Part shown: positions 1 through 9,100 of the stretch, in pieces | Layout: each line of letters opens with the position of its first letter | How positions within the stretch are numbered: the stretch's first letter is position 1 | Assembly (NCBI GenBank): GCA_963780345.1 | Contig: CAWABU010000006.1 | Coordinates: forward strand, 496,001 to 560,000 | From: PALSA-693 sp963780345 | Lineage (GTDB): Bacteria > Actinomycetota > Acidimicrobiia > Acidimicrobiales > Palsa-688 | Direction: 5' to 3' | DNA length: 64,000 nucleotides | Translations under genes and position numbers: made by a program | The notes under the pieces: generated by a model | Seen by the model: only the letters and a program-made list of their open reading frames with translations | Database searches by the model: none | Told to the model about the DNA's origin: nothing

Positions 1-69
1 CCTTCGTCGTATCCGCGTCGCGCCGTCGCCGCCGCCTCCGCCGCCTCCGCGTCCCGATACCGTTAAGCC

Positions 70-738
70 GTGACGGGTGACTATGACAAGGCGCGCGACG
101 CCTACCGCAGCTTCGGCGCCTATCTCCGATCGCAGCGCCAGCTGGCCCAGCTCACCCTGCGGCAACTGGCCGAGCTGTCCAGCATCTCCAACCCGTACCT
201 GAGCCAGATCGAGCGAGGTCTGCATCAACCGTCGGTAGCAGTCGTCCGCTCCATCGCCGAAGCGCTCAACCTGTCGGCCGACGCCCTGCTGGCCCAGGTC
301 GCCGGCCTCGACGAGACCGAAGCGGCCAGCCCCCTGATGACGACGGAATCTGCGATCCGGGCGGACGCCCTGTTGACGAGCGCCCAGAAGGCGGCCCTGC
401 TGTCGGTCTACCGTTCCATGATCGGGCAGGCCGACGGGGTGGAGCCCGGGGACGATGAGGCGCCGAGCGAGAGCGAGGACCCAAGGAGCGAAGGGGCCCA
501 GCCGAGCGACGGTGCCGCGCCGGAGAACGGAGGCGCAGCCGGTGACCCACCGCCCGGGGCCGCCCTCCGCCCGGCGGCGTCAGGGCCGGCCGGGCCTTCC
601 TCCCGCCCCTCTACCCGCCGCTCCTCTTCCACGCCCGCGAAGGCTAAGAAGCCGGCGGCCAGGCCGGGGCGACGGGCGGCAGGATCAAGGCCGACCCGGA
701 CCGGGAAGGACGATGGCGCCGCCGATCCGTCTGAATAG
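70..738 (+). CDS. XRE-family HTH transcriptional regulator
   Basis: This 222-residue protein starts at a GTG. Residues about 15-72 form a Cro/C1-type helix-turn-helix: the segment TLRQLAELSSISNPYLSQIERG is a textbook recognition region, followed by the PSVAVVRSIAEALNLS helix. Residues about 85-120 (ending in LLTSAQKAALLSVYRSMIG) form a second conserved helical patch seen in actinobacterial members. From about residue 125 the chain is low-complexity (Glu/Ser/Pro, then Ala/Lys/Arg/Pro), ending in a basic tail that may add nonspecific DNA affinity. It stands alone; the next gene is convergent. Its targets cannot be read from the sequence. Confidence 0.85.
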   Translation: MTGDYDKARDAYRSFGAYLRSQRQLAQLTLRQLAELSSISNPYLSQIERGLHQPSVAVVRSIAEALNLSADALLAQVAGLDETEAASPLMTTESAIRADALLTSAQKAALLSVYRSMIGQADGVEPGDDEAPSESEDPRSEGAQPSDGAAPENGGAAGDPPPGAALRPAASGPAGPSSRPSTRRSSSTPAKAKKPAARPGRRAAGSRPTRTGKDDGAADPSE

Positions 739-812
739 TCGCTGACAAGACGCGGGACGGTGGGGCCGCGGCTGACCCGTCGGGCTGCGGCCTCGGACCG
801 GCGGGAGCTTTA

Positions 813-849
813 TGATATCTACGGCGCGTATTCCGCGCCTTATGTATCA
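813..849. terminator. Bidirectional hairpin between convergent genes
   Basis: A perfect 6-bp stem GGCGCG/CGCGCC (823-828, 834-839) with a 5-nt loop is extended by outer arms TGATA (813-817) and TATCA (845-849). It sits between the ends of the convergent XRE and serine hydrolase genes, and AT-rich sequence flanks it on both sides. The position and symmetry suit a shared terminator. Confidence 0.5.
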
Positions 850-930
850 CAAAGCCGCGGCCGGACCCGGGTCGCGTCGATCTACCCGCACGGAGGGCGG
901 CGTCGGATCAGTGCGTTTCCGGGCGCGCCG

Positions 931-2154
931 TCAGTCGACGATGGCCGGGTACACGAGAGCTTTGAGCTGACCCCGGAAGTTGAACGTCCCCGACGGCAGC
1001 AACTGGGTCATGAAGACCACGATCAGCTCCTCCGCCGGATCCACCCAGAAGATCGTCGAGGCCGCGCCGCCCCACATGTACTCGCCCCGGGTGCCGATGG
1101 CCCCGGTCTCGGCCGGCCCCTGGCTGACCGCCATCGTCAAGCCGAACCCCATTCCCTCGAAACCGACCTCGCCGTAGCCGCCGGCCAGGGCGAAGTCGCC
1201 GAGCTGACCCCCGCCCGGCAAGTGATTGAGGGTCATGAGCTCGATGGTCTTGCGCCCCAGTACCCGCCGCCCGTCCACCTCGCCGCCGGACTGGAGCATC
1301 TGGCCGAAGCGCAGATAGTCGGCAGTGGTCGATACCAGCCCTCCCCCGCCGGAAAGGAAAGTCGGTGGCGTCAGGTAGGAGCTCACCTTCGGGTCGTCGA
1401 CCAGCGTCAGCTCCTTGCGGGAGTTGCGTGAATAGTTCGCCGCGAACCGCCCGACGTCCTGCTCGGGAACCGAGAAGCCGGTATCCACCATTCCCAACGG
1501 GCCGAAGACCTCGCTCGCCAGAAACTCGTCGAAACGGCGCCCCGACAGGATCTCCACCAGACGCCCACACACATCGATCCCAAGTGAATACAGCCACCGG
1601 GTACCGGGATGAAACCGCAGGGGTGAAGCGGCCAACCGGGCCACCATGGTCTCGAGATCGTCGTCCAGACGGGTGGCGGGCGCCCGCTGGCCGTCGCCGA
1701 CATCCAGATCGAGGTCGGCGTTGTCCCGGCCGTAACCGAGCCCGGCGGTGTGCATCATGAGATCCCTGATCTGCATGGGCCGATGCGGTTCCACCAGGCG
1801 GGTCGATCCATCGTCCGCCCGCTCCGCCACCCGGAGGTCAGCCCACTCCGGGATGAGCCGCGTCACGGGGTCGGTCAGCTGGAAATCGCCGCGCTCGTAC
1901 AGCGACATCAAGGCCACGCCGGCGATGGGCTTGGTCATGGAGTAGATGCGCCAGATGGTGTCATCGGCCACTGGCACCTGACGCTCCCGGTCGGCATAGC
2001 CAAGGGAGGAGAAGTGGGCGAGGGCCCCCCGGCGCATGACCGCCACCTGGCAGCCGGCGATCTTGCCTGAATCCAGGTACCGGCGCCGCAAGTGGTCATC
2101 GATGCGGGCCAGTCGAGTGGCATCCATCCCGGCCGCTTCGGCGTCGATCTTCAT
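931..2154 (-). CDS. Serine hydrolase, beta-lactamase class C / EstB-like
   Basis: This 407-residue protein has the penicillin-binding/class C beta-lactamase fold. The catalytic SxxK motif is SMTK in IYSMTKPIAGVAL (about residues 72-84). A Tyr-containing motif follows in the region WLYSLGIDVCGRLVE, and a glycine-rich C-terminal strand near GEYMWGGAAST takes the place of the KTG box. No signal peptide is evident, so it is probably a cytoplasmic esterase or beta-lactam-like hydrolase rather than a secreted resistance enzyme. Length and layout match family VIII esterases (EstB, LovD-like). The upstream region carries strong inverted repeats that may regulate it. Confidence 0.85.
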   Translation of the reverse strand: MKIDAEAAGMDATRLARIDDHLRRRYLDSGKIAGCQVAVMRRGALAHFSSLGYADRERQVPVADDTIWRIYSMTKPIAGVALMSLYERGDFQLTDPVTRLIPEWADLRVAERADDGSTRLVEPHRPMQIRDLMMHTAGLGYGRDNADLDLDVGDGQRAPATRLDDDLETMVARLAASPLRFHPGTRWLYSLGIDVCGRLVEILSGRRFDEFLASEVFGPLGMVDTGFSVPEQDVGRFAANYSRNSRKELTLVDDPKVSSYLTPPTFLSGGGGLVSTTADYLRFGQMLQSGGEVDGRRVLGRKTIELMTLNHLPGGGQLGDFALAGGYGEVGFEGMGFGLTMAVSQGPAETGAIGTRGEYMWGGAASTIFWVDPAEELIVVFMTQLLPSGTFNFRGQLKALVYPAIVD

Positions 2155-2185
2155 GCCCGTCCCTCCGCTCCTGGCCTTATTGGCG

Positions 2186-2214
2186 TAAAACTCGCGTATC
2201 TCGCCCGAGTTTTA
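2186..2214. promoter_or_regulatory. Perfect 9-bp inverted repeat upstream of the serine hydrolase
   Basis: TAAAACTCG (2186-2194) and CGAGTTTTA (2206-2214) form a perfect dyad with an 11-bp spacer, ending 32 bp before the ATG of the leftward hydrolase gene. The site is flanked on the right by the complement of GATTGTGATAAAA. It looks like an operator for a dimeric regulator. No T-tract favours a terminator reading. Confidence 0.45.
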
Positions 2215-2254
2215 TCACAATCAGGAGGCCTGAGCGCCCCCTCCCAGGGTCCGG

Positions 2255-2302
2255 GATTGTGTGCAAAAACCTATCACATATAATATTATTTCGCACACAA
2301 TC
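2255..2302. promoter_or_regulatory. AT-rich palindromic regulatory element, copy 1
   Basis: GATTGTGTGC (2255-2264) and GCACACAATC (2293-2302) are perfect 10-bp inverted arms around a 28-bp AT-rich core that contains TATAAT. The surrounding DNA is very GC-rich, so the block stands out. A second copy with the same left arm and the same arm spacing lies at 35743-35790, before a metal-efflux gene. It lies between the 3' end of cysQ and the start of the serine hydrolase, about 100 bp upstream of the latter. Confidence 0.5.
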
Positions 2303-2346
2303 GGGGCGGAGCCGGCCTGGGCGTGGCGGGCGTGGAGCGAGGCGAA

Positions 2347-3129
2347 CTATCCGTAGGGGGCCAGGGCGGCCAGCAAGGGCCCGGCCAGATCCGGCGTGCA
2401 CACGACCAGGTCGGGCACATAGGGCCGCGACTGGTTGTAGCGCAACGGGGCGCCGTCGAGCCGGGAGGCATGCAGCCCGGCCGCCCGGGCCACCCCGACC
2501 GGGGCGGCCGAGTCCCACTCCCACTGACCGCCGGCGTGGACATAGGCGTCGGCGTCCCCCCGTACCACGGCCATCGTCTTGGCTCCGGCCGACCCCAGCG
2601 AGGCCACGTCGGCGCCCACCCGCTCGGCGACGGTGGCGGCAAACGCCGGCGGGCGGCTGTCGCTCACCAGCATGATCGGCCTCCGTCGAGTTCCGGCCGG
2701 CTCGGGCGCCGGCGAGCCGGCTGCCAGCCGGGCCGGAGGCGCCGGATCGCTGGCCCAGACCTCGCCGGTGGCGGGGAGCGCGACGGCCGCGGCGGTGATG
2801 TCCTCGGTGCCGCGCTCCCACAGGGCCACGTGCACGGCCCAGTCCTGGCGGCCCGGCATGGCGAACTCCCGGGTCCCGTCGAGGGGATCGATGATCCACA
2901 CCCGGGCCGCCTCGAGGCGGGCCAGATCGTCGTCGGCCTCCTCTGAGAGGACGGCGTCGTCCGGCCGTTCTGCCGCCAGCCGGTCCAGCAGGAAGGCATT
3001 GGAGATCCGGTCACCCCGCGGCCCGAGGTCCGCCGCCTCACCTTCGGTCGGGCCGGCTTGGCGGACCTCGAGCAGGAGGGCCCCGGCTGCCTCCGCCAGG
3101 CGGGCGGCGAGGGCGGCGTCGCCGTTCAC
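2347..3129 (-). CDS. cysQ: CysQ-like 3'(2'),5'-bisphosphate nucleotidase / inositol monophosphatase family
   Basis: About 260 residues from the GTG at 3129. It carries the metal-binding motifs of the family: a Glu pair in LSEEADDD, WIIDPLDGTREF (DPxDGT), and WEWDSAAP near the C-terminus. It should hydrolyse PAP to AMP in the sulfate activation pathway, and it follows cysNC in the same direction. The start is uncertain. The ATG at 3264 is in frame and would add 45 residues, but these include an Arg-rich stretch made by reading a duplicated start region out of frame. The GTG at 3129 gives the usual family length of about 250-260, so it was chosen. Confidence 0.8.
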   Translation of the reverse strand: MNGDAALAARLAEAAGALLLEVRQAGPTEGEAADLGPRGDRISNAFLLDRLAAERPDDAVLSEEADDDLARLEAARVWIIDPLDGTREFAMPGRQDWAVHVALWERGTEDITAAAVALPATGEVWASDPAPPARLAAGSPAPEPAGTRRRPIMLVSDSRPPAFAATVAERVGADVASLGSAGAKTMAVVRGDADAYVHAGGQWEWDSAAPVGVARAAGLHASRLDGAPLRYNQSRPYVPDLVVCTPDLAGPLLAALAPYG

Positions 3130-3282
3130 CGGCGAGCCAGGGGGCCGGCGCCGGCAGTCTCGGCCGGGCGGGCGGCGAGGGCGGCGTCGCCGTTCACCGG
3201 CGAGCCCGGGGGCCGGCGCCGGCAGTCTCGGCCGGCGGGCGGCGAGGACGGCGTCGACGTTCATCGGGGGGGCCGGCGACGG
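3099..3282. repeat. Tandem duplication (2.7 copies, 67-68 bp) across the cysQ start
   Basis: Three copies begin near 3099, 3167 and 3234 with periods of 68 and 67 bp. Each carries a candidate start codon followed by a version of the N/G-V/G-DA-x-LAAR sequence (GTG 3129, GTG 3197, ATG 3264). Because 67 and 68 are not multiples of three, the middle copy is out of frame, while the outer two are in frame (135 bp apart). The copies are nearly identical over the full unit, so the duplication looks recent. Confidence 0.85.
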
Positions 3283-3313
3283 CGTCCCAGTACGTAGTTC
3301 CCTCGAGCCGGGT

Positions 3314-5161
3314 TCACCCGTCGAGCTGCGAGATGACCCAGTCCGCCATGGCGGAGGGGCTGCCGTGGCCGGGGCGCAGGACCACCTCCGGCTGGAGCGG
3401 GGCCTCGTAGGGATCGTCGACGCCGGTGAAGCCGGTGATCTCGCCGGCCCGGGCCCGGGCATACATGCCTTTGGGATCCCGGGCCTCGCACAGCTCCAGC
3501 GGGGTATCGACGAACACCTCGACGAAGCCCAGGCCGGCGGCGGCGTGCAGGGCCCGGGCCCGGTCGCGACCGGCCCGGTACGGACTGACGAGCGACACCA
3601 CCGCCACCAGGCCGGCATCGGCGAACAGCCGGGCCACCTCCCCCACCCGCCGCACGTTTTCGTCCCGATCGTCGGCGCTGAAGCCCAGATCGACGTTCAA
3701 CCCGTGGCGGAGGTTGTCGCCGTCGAGCAGATAGGCGGGTCGTCCGGCGGCCACCAGCTTGCGCTCCAACTCGACCGCCACGGTGGACTTCCCCGAACCG
3801 GACAGCCCGGTGAGCCAGATGGTGCATCCCCGGGTCGCTCGCTGGTCTCGCTGGACCAGGTTCGGATGCCAGACCACGTTGCTGAAGTCGGCCTGTTCGG
3901 CGGGGAGGATGGTGCCCGCCGCCACCGTGTTGTTGGTGACGGTGTCCACCAGGATGAATCCCCCGGTCGCCCGGTTGCGACGGTAGGCGTCGAACATCAG
4001 GGGGGCCTGAGCGCGGAGGCGGATGCGCCCGATCTCGTTGAGTGACAATGACTCCGCCGTTTCATCGCGGTGGAGGGTATTGACATCGAGGCGGTAGTCG
4101 AGGGCCTCCACCCGGGCCAGCACCGAGCGGGTGGTGTGCTGGATCCGGTACCGGTCGCCCGCGGTGAGCGAGGACTGGTCGGCGAACCAGCACACCATGG
4201 CGTCGATGTCCTGGCCCACGTAAGGCCGGTTGTGGGCCCGGCAGATCATGTCGCCCCGCCCGATGTCGAGGTCCTCGGTCAGGCGGAGGGTGACGGACTG
4301 GGGCGGGAAGGCCTCGGCGAGCGGCTCGCCGCCCGGGGCGCGCACCTCGGCGATCCGCGAGGTGAATCCCGATGGCAGCACGACCACCTCGTCACCGGGC
4401 TTGAAGATGCCGCCGGCCACCGTGCCGGCGTAGCCGCGGTAGTCGTGGAGCTCATGATCGGTGCCCCGCTGGGGCCGGATCACGAACTGCACCGGGAACC
4501 GGGCGTCGATCAGATTGCGGTCGGAGGCGATGTGGACGTCCTCGAGGTGGTGCAACAGGGGCGTGCCCTCGTACCACGCCAGGTTGTCGCTGCGGCCGAC
4601 GATGTTGTCGCCGTGCAGGGCCGAGACGGGAACAAACGTCACGTCGTGGACCTCGAGCTTGGTGGCGAAGTTCCGGAAATCGTCCCGGATCTCCTCGAAG
4701 CGCTCCTGCGACCAGTCGACCAGATCCATCTTGTTGACGCACACCACGAAGTGCGGGATGCCGAGCAGGCTGGCGATGAAGGTGTGGCGGCGCGACTGCT
4801 CGAGCACGCCGTTGCGGGCATCGATGAGGATGATGGCCAGGTCGGCGGTCGATGCCCCGGTGACCATGTTGCGCGTGTACTGCACGTGCCCGGGGGTGTC
4901 GGCGATGATGAACTTCCGGCGGGGCGTGGCGAAATACCGGTAGGCGACGTCGATGGTGATGCCCTGTTCCCGCTCGGCGCGCAGGCCGTCGGTCAGCAGG
5001 GCCAGGTTGGTGTAGCCGTCACCCCGCTCGCGGCTGGTGCGTTCCACCGCGTCGAGCTGGTCGGTGAAGATGGCCTTGGAGTCGAACAGCAGCCGCCCGA
5101 TGAGGGTCGACTTCCCGTCGTCCACGCTGCCGGCCGTGGCCAGCCGCAGCAGCTCAGTCAT
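3314..5161 (-). CDS. cysNC: Bifunctional sulfate adenylyltransferase subunit 1 / APS kinase (CysN-CysC)
   Basis: This 615-residue fusion combines two activities. The N-terminal GTPase subunit of ATP sulfurylase has G1 SVDDGKST (12-19), G3 DTPGH (88-92) and G4 NKMD (143-146), then two beta-barrel domains. The C-terminal APS kinase has the P-loop GLSGSGKST near residue 455 and the DGDN and RDPKG motifs. The pair turns sulfate into APS and then PAPS. The gene starts 15 bp after cysD ends and is followed by cysQ, so the three form one operon. The fusion is common in actinobacteria and proteobacteria. Confidence 0.96.
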   Translation of the reverse strand: MTELLRLATAGSVDDGKSTLIGRLLFDSKAIFTDQLDAVERTSRERGDGYTNLALLTDGLRAEREQGITIDVAYRYFATPRRKFIIADTPGHVQYTRNMVTGASTADLAIILIDARNGVLEQSRRHTFIASLLGIPHFVVCVNKMDLVDWSQERFEEIRDDFRNFATKLEVHDVTFVPVSALHGDNIVGRSDNLAWYEGTPLLHHLEDVHIASDRNLIDARFPVQFVIRPQRGTDHELHDYRGYAGTVAGGIFKPGDEVVVLPSGFTSRIAEVRAPGGEPLAEAFPPQSVTLRLTEDLDIGRGDMICRAHNRPYVGQDIDAMVCWFADQSSLTAGDRYRIQHTTRSVLARVEALDYRLDVNTLHRDETAESLSLNEIGRIRLRAQAPLMFDAYRRNRATGGFILVDTVTNNTVAAGTILPAEQADFSNVVWHPNLVQRDQRATRGCTIWLTGLSGSGKSTVAVELERKLVAAGRPAYLLDGDNLRHGLNVDLGFSADDRDENVRRVGEVARLFADAGLVAVVSLVSPYRAGRDRARALHAAAGLGFVEVFVDTPLELCEARDPKGMYARARAGEITGFTGVDDPYEAPLQPEVVLRPGHGSPSAMADWVISQLDG

Positions 5162-5176
5162 GTTCGGAACCCGGCA

Positions 5177-6088
5177 CTAGAAGTACCCTTCCTTCTTGCG
5201 GTCCTCCATTCCGGCTTCGGAAATACGATCGTCGGCGCGGGTCGCCCCCCGTTCGGTGAGCCGGGAGGCCGCCACCTCGGCCACGACCTCCTCGGCGGTG
5301 AAGGCGGCGGATTCCACACAACCCGTGCACGTGGCGTCGCCGATGGTGCGGAAGCGGATGGTGGCCACGAACGGTTCTTCGTCGGGCAGAACGGTCACGT
5401 GCGGCGAGACGGCCAGCAGCATTCCGTCCCGCTCGAACACCGACCGGCGGTGGGCGAAGTACAGCGAGGGCAGCTCGATCTGCTCGTCGAGGATGTATTG
5501 CCAGATGTCCAGCTCCGTCCAGTTGGAGAGGGGGAAAACCCGGATGTGCTCGCCCTTGCGGTGCCAGCCGTTGTAGAGGTTCCACAGCTCGGGCCGTTGA
5601 TTGCGGGGATCCCACTGGCCGAACTCGTCCCGGAAGCTGAACACCCGCTCCTTGGCCCGGGCCTTCTCCTCGTCCCGGCGGGCGCCCCCGAAGACGGCGT
5701 CGAAGCCCTGCTCGCGGATGGCCCGCAGCAGGGTCACGGTCTGCAGCCGGTTGCGGCTGGCCTGGGGGCCGATGTCTTCCACCACCCGGCCGGCGTCGAT
5801 GTCGTCCTGCACCCGGGCGACCACCAGGCGAACGTCCAGCCGCTCGACGGTCAGATCGCGGAACTCGATGACCTCGTCGAGGTTGTGCCCGGTGTCGATG
5901 TGCATGACCGGAAAGGGCAGCGCCGCGGGCCAGAAGGCCTTGGCGGCCAGATGCAGCATGACGACCGAGTCCTTGCCGCCGGAGAAGAGGAGAACGGGCT
6001 TCTCGAAGCCGGCCGCGACCTCCCGGATGATGTGCACCGCCTCCGCCTCGAGAGCGCGGAGGTGAGACAGCTCATAGGTGGTTGGCAT
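5177..6088 (-). CDS. cysD: Sulfate adenylyltransferase subunit 2 (CysD)
   Basis: This 303-residue protein of the PP-loop ATP pyrophosphatase family carries SGGKDS at residues 36-41, the HIDTGHN motif and the FGGARRDEEKARAKER segment typical of CysD. It adenylylates sulfate with the CysN GTPase encoded 15 bp downstream. The ATG at 6088 was chosen because it gives the classical N-terminus (MPTTYELSHLRALEAEAV), whereas the open frame runs further upstream without homology. It is the first gene of the sulfate activation operon. No cysH or transporter gene is present in the window. Confidence 0.96.
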   Translation of the reverse strand: MPTTYELSHLRALEAEAVHIIREVAAGFEKPVLLFSGGKDSVVMLHLAAKAFWPAALPFPVMHIDTGHNLDEVIEFRDLTVERLDVRLVVARVQDDIDAGRVVEDIGPQASRNRLQTVTLLRAIREQGFDAVFGGARRDEEKARAKERVFSFRDEFGQWDPRNQRPELWNLYNGWHRKGEHIRVFPLSNWTELDIWQYILDEQIELPSLYFAHRRSVFERDGMLLAVSPHVTVLPDEEPFVATIRFRTIGDATCTGCVESAAFTAEEVVAEVAASRLTERGATRADDRISEAGMEDRKKEGYF

Positions 6089-6173
6089 CAGCTGGTGGCT
6101 CCTGGTTGGCGGGGCGCGCCTTGAAATATGACGAATCCGGTCGTGCTTTCGCAAGCTACACCGGGTCGGCGGC

Positions 6174-9100
6174 CTACACGTTGCGGCGGTAGCGACCTCC
6201 CACCTCGAACAGGGCCTCCGTGATCTCGCCCAGGCTGCAGGCGCGCACGGCCTCCATGAGCGCGGCGAAGACGTTCTCGCCGGCCAGGGCGGTCTCCTGG
6301 AGCCGGGCGAGCATGGCCGGGCGGTCGCCGGCGTGGGCGGTGCGGAAGTCGGCCAGGCGGCGGAGCTGGCCCTGCTTCTCCTCCTCCGTCGATCGGGCCA
6401 GCTCGAGGTGGGCCGGAACGGCATCACCGGCGGGGTTGCGGAAGGTGTTCACCCCGATGATGGGCAGGCTGCCATCGTGCTTCTTGGTCTCGTAGAGCAT
6501 CGATTCGTCCTGGATGCGGCCCCGCTGGTACCCGGTCTCCATGGCTCCGAGCACGCCGCCGCGTTCGCTCAGGCGATCGAGCTCGGCCAGGACGGCCTCC
6601 TCGACCAGGTCGGTGAGCTCCTCGACGGCGAAGCTGCCCTGGAGGGGGTTCTCGTTGCGGGCCAGCCCCCACTCCTGGTTGATGATCATCTGGATGGCCA
6701 GGGCCCGGCGGACTGATTCGGGAGAGGGTGTGGTCACGGCCTCGTCGTAGGCGTTGGTGTGGAGGCTGTTGGCGTTGTCGTAGATGGCGCAGAGAGCCTG
6801 CAGGGTGGTGCGGATGTCGTTGAACGCCATCTCCTGGGCGTGAAGCGAACGCCCGGACGTCTGGATGTGGTACTTGAGCTTCTGCGACCGGGGGTTGGCG
6901 CCGTAGCGGTCCCTCATAGCGACGGCCCAGATGCGCCGCGCCACCCGGCCGATGACGGTGTACTCGGGGTCCATGCCGTTGGAGAAGAAGAACGAGAAGT
7001 TCGGTGCGAAGTCGTCGATAGCCATGCCCCGGGCCAGATACGCCTCCACATAGGTGAAGCCGTTGGAAAGGGTGAAGGCCAGCTGGCTGATGGGGTTGGC
7101 GCCGGCTTCGGCGATGTGGTAGCCGGAGACCGACACCGAGTAGAAGTTGCGCACCTGGTTCTCGATGAACCACGCCTGCATGTCGGCCATCACCCGCAAA
7201 GAGAACTCGGTGGAGAAGATGCAGGTGTTCTGGCCCTGGTCCTCCTTGAGGATGTCGGCCTGCACCGTCCCGCGGACCTGGCGCAGGGTGCGGGCCCGGA
7301 TCTCGCCGGCTTCGGCCCCGGTCAGGGCCGTCCCTTTCTCGGCTTCGGCCCGGTGGAGCTGGTCGTCGATGGCGGTGTTGAGGAACATGGCGAGGATGGT
7401 CGGGGCCGGCCCGTTGATGGTCATCGACACTGACGTGGACGGGTCGCAAAGGTTGAAACCCGAGTACAGCTCCTTCATGTCCTCGAGGGTGGCGATCGAG
7501 ACGCCGGAGTTGCCGACCTTGCCGTAGACGTCGGGGCGGATGTCCGGGTCGAAGCCATAGAGGGTGACCGAGTCGAAGGCGGTCGACAGCCGGGTGGCGG
7601 GTTGGTCCGCCGCCAGCAGGTGGAACCGTCGATTGGTCCGGAAGGCGTCCCCCTCGCCGGCGAACATGCGGGCCGGGTCCTCGCCTTCCCGTTTGAACGG
7701 GAAGACGCCGGCGGTATATGGGAACTCACCGGGCAGGTTCTCGCCGCGCAGCCAGCGCAGCAACTCGCCGTCGTCGGTATAACGGGGAACGGCAACGCGG
7801 GGCACCGGCGTGCCCGAGAGCGACAGCCGGACCAGCTGGGCGTCGCGGTACTCGGCGACCCTGGCCGGCCAGGCGTCGAGCAGCTCGCGGCTCGCCGGTG
7901 ACAGCTCGCCACGCTGTTCCGCCGCGGCCGCCAGGCTCTCGACCTCGGTGGCGGCGTCGCTCCGGCCGTCGGTACTCAGCAGCTTGGCCACGTCGTCGAG
8001 CTGCTGGCGCCGTCGGGCGGCGGCGGCCTCGGCGTCGGTGACGCGGTGATAGCCCCGCACCGTTGCGGCGATATCGGCCAGGTAGCGGTCCCGGTCGGGC
8101 GGAACGATGGCCCGCCCCTGGGTCGAGGTCCGCCCCGACACCACCGGAAGCTGGCCGGCGACCAGCTGCAGCCTGCGTCCCTCCAACCTGGGGCCCGCCA
8201 GCTGGTCCCGGAGGAACTGGTACAGGGCGGTGACGCCGTCGTCGTTGAACCGGCTGGCGACGGTGCCGTAGACCGGAAGCTCCTCGAGGGCCACGCCGGG
8301 ATGGTCGCCCGTCCGGGCCAGCTGGCGGCGGACGTCGCGGAGGGCGTCAGGGCCGCCGCGGCGCTCGAACTTGTTGATGGCGACGGCGCCGGCGAAGTCC
8401 AGCATGTCGATCTTCTCCAGCTGGGACGCGGCGCCGAACTCGGGCGTCATGACGTACAGCGAGAAGTCGACGTGGGGTACGACCGCGGCGTCGCCCTGCC
8501 CGATACCGGGGGTCTCCACGATCACCAGGTCGAAGCCGGCGGCCCGGCAGGCGGCGATGGCGTCGTCCAGGCAGGCCGGCAGCTCGCTCCCCGACCCGCG
8601 GGTGGCGAAGGAGCGGAAATACACCCGCCCCCCGGCCAGGGGGATGGCGGCGGGATCGCCCGCCACCGTCGCCCCGGTGCCGGCGGCGCCGGTCCCGTCG
8701 GTGTCGATGGCGTTCATCCGGATCCGGTCCCCGAGGAGCGCTCCGCCCCCCCGGCGCCGGGTCGGGTCGATGGCCAGGACGGCGACGCGCAGCTTGTCCT
8801 CCTGGTCCAGGCGGAAGCGGCGGACCAGCTCGTCGGTCAGCGAAGATTTGCCCGACCCGCCGGTGCCGGTGATGCCGAGCGCCGGGGCCCGATGGCGGTC
8901 GGCGGCCCGGGCCATGAGCTCGTGCGCCTCGGCGTCGAGGGTGCCGGCCTCGAGGGCCGTGATCACCCGGGCGAGGGCCCGGTGGTCGCCGGCAAGCGCC
9001 GCTTCCACGTCGGCCGCGGCGGGCGCCGGCAGGATCCGGTCGCACTCGGCGATCATGATGTTGACCATGGCCGCCAGGCCCATGGCCTGGCCATCCTGGG

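Noticed and set aside
2259..2675. Rightward frame starting in the AT-rich element (MCKNLSHIILF and following).
   Set aside because: It is Arg/Pro-rich antisense to cysQ with no homology; the shared peptide CAKxYHI with a frame at 35.7 kb only reflects the shared DNA element.
4070..6124. A 684-residue open frame opposite cysNC and cysD.
   Set aside because: It is an antisense shadow in GC-rich DNA, with composition lacking protein-like features, whereas both genes on the other strand are certain.
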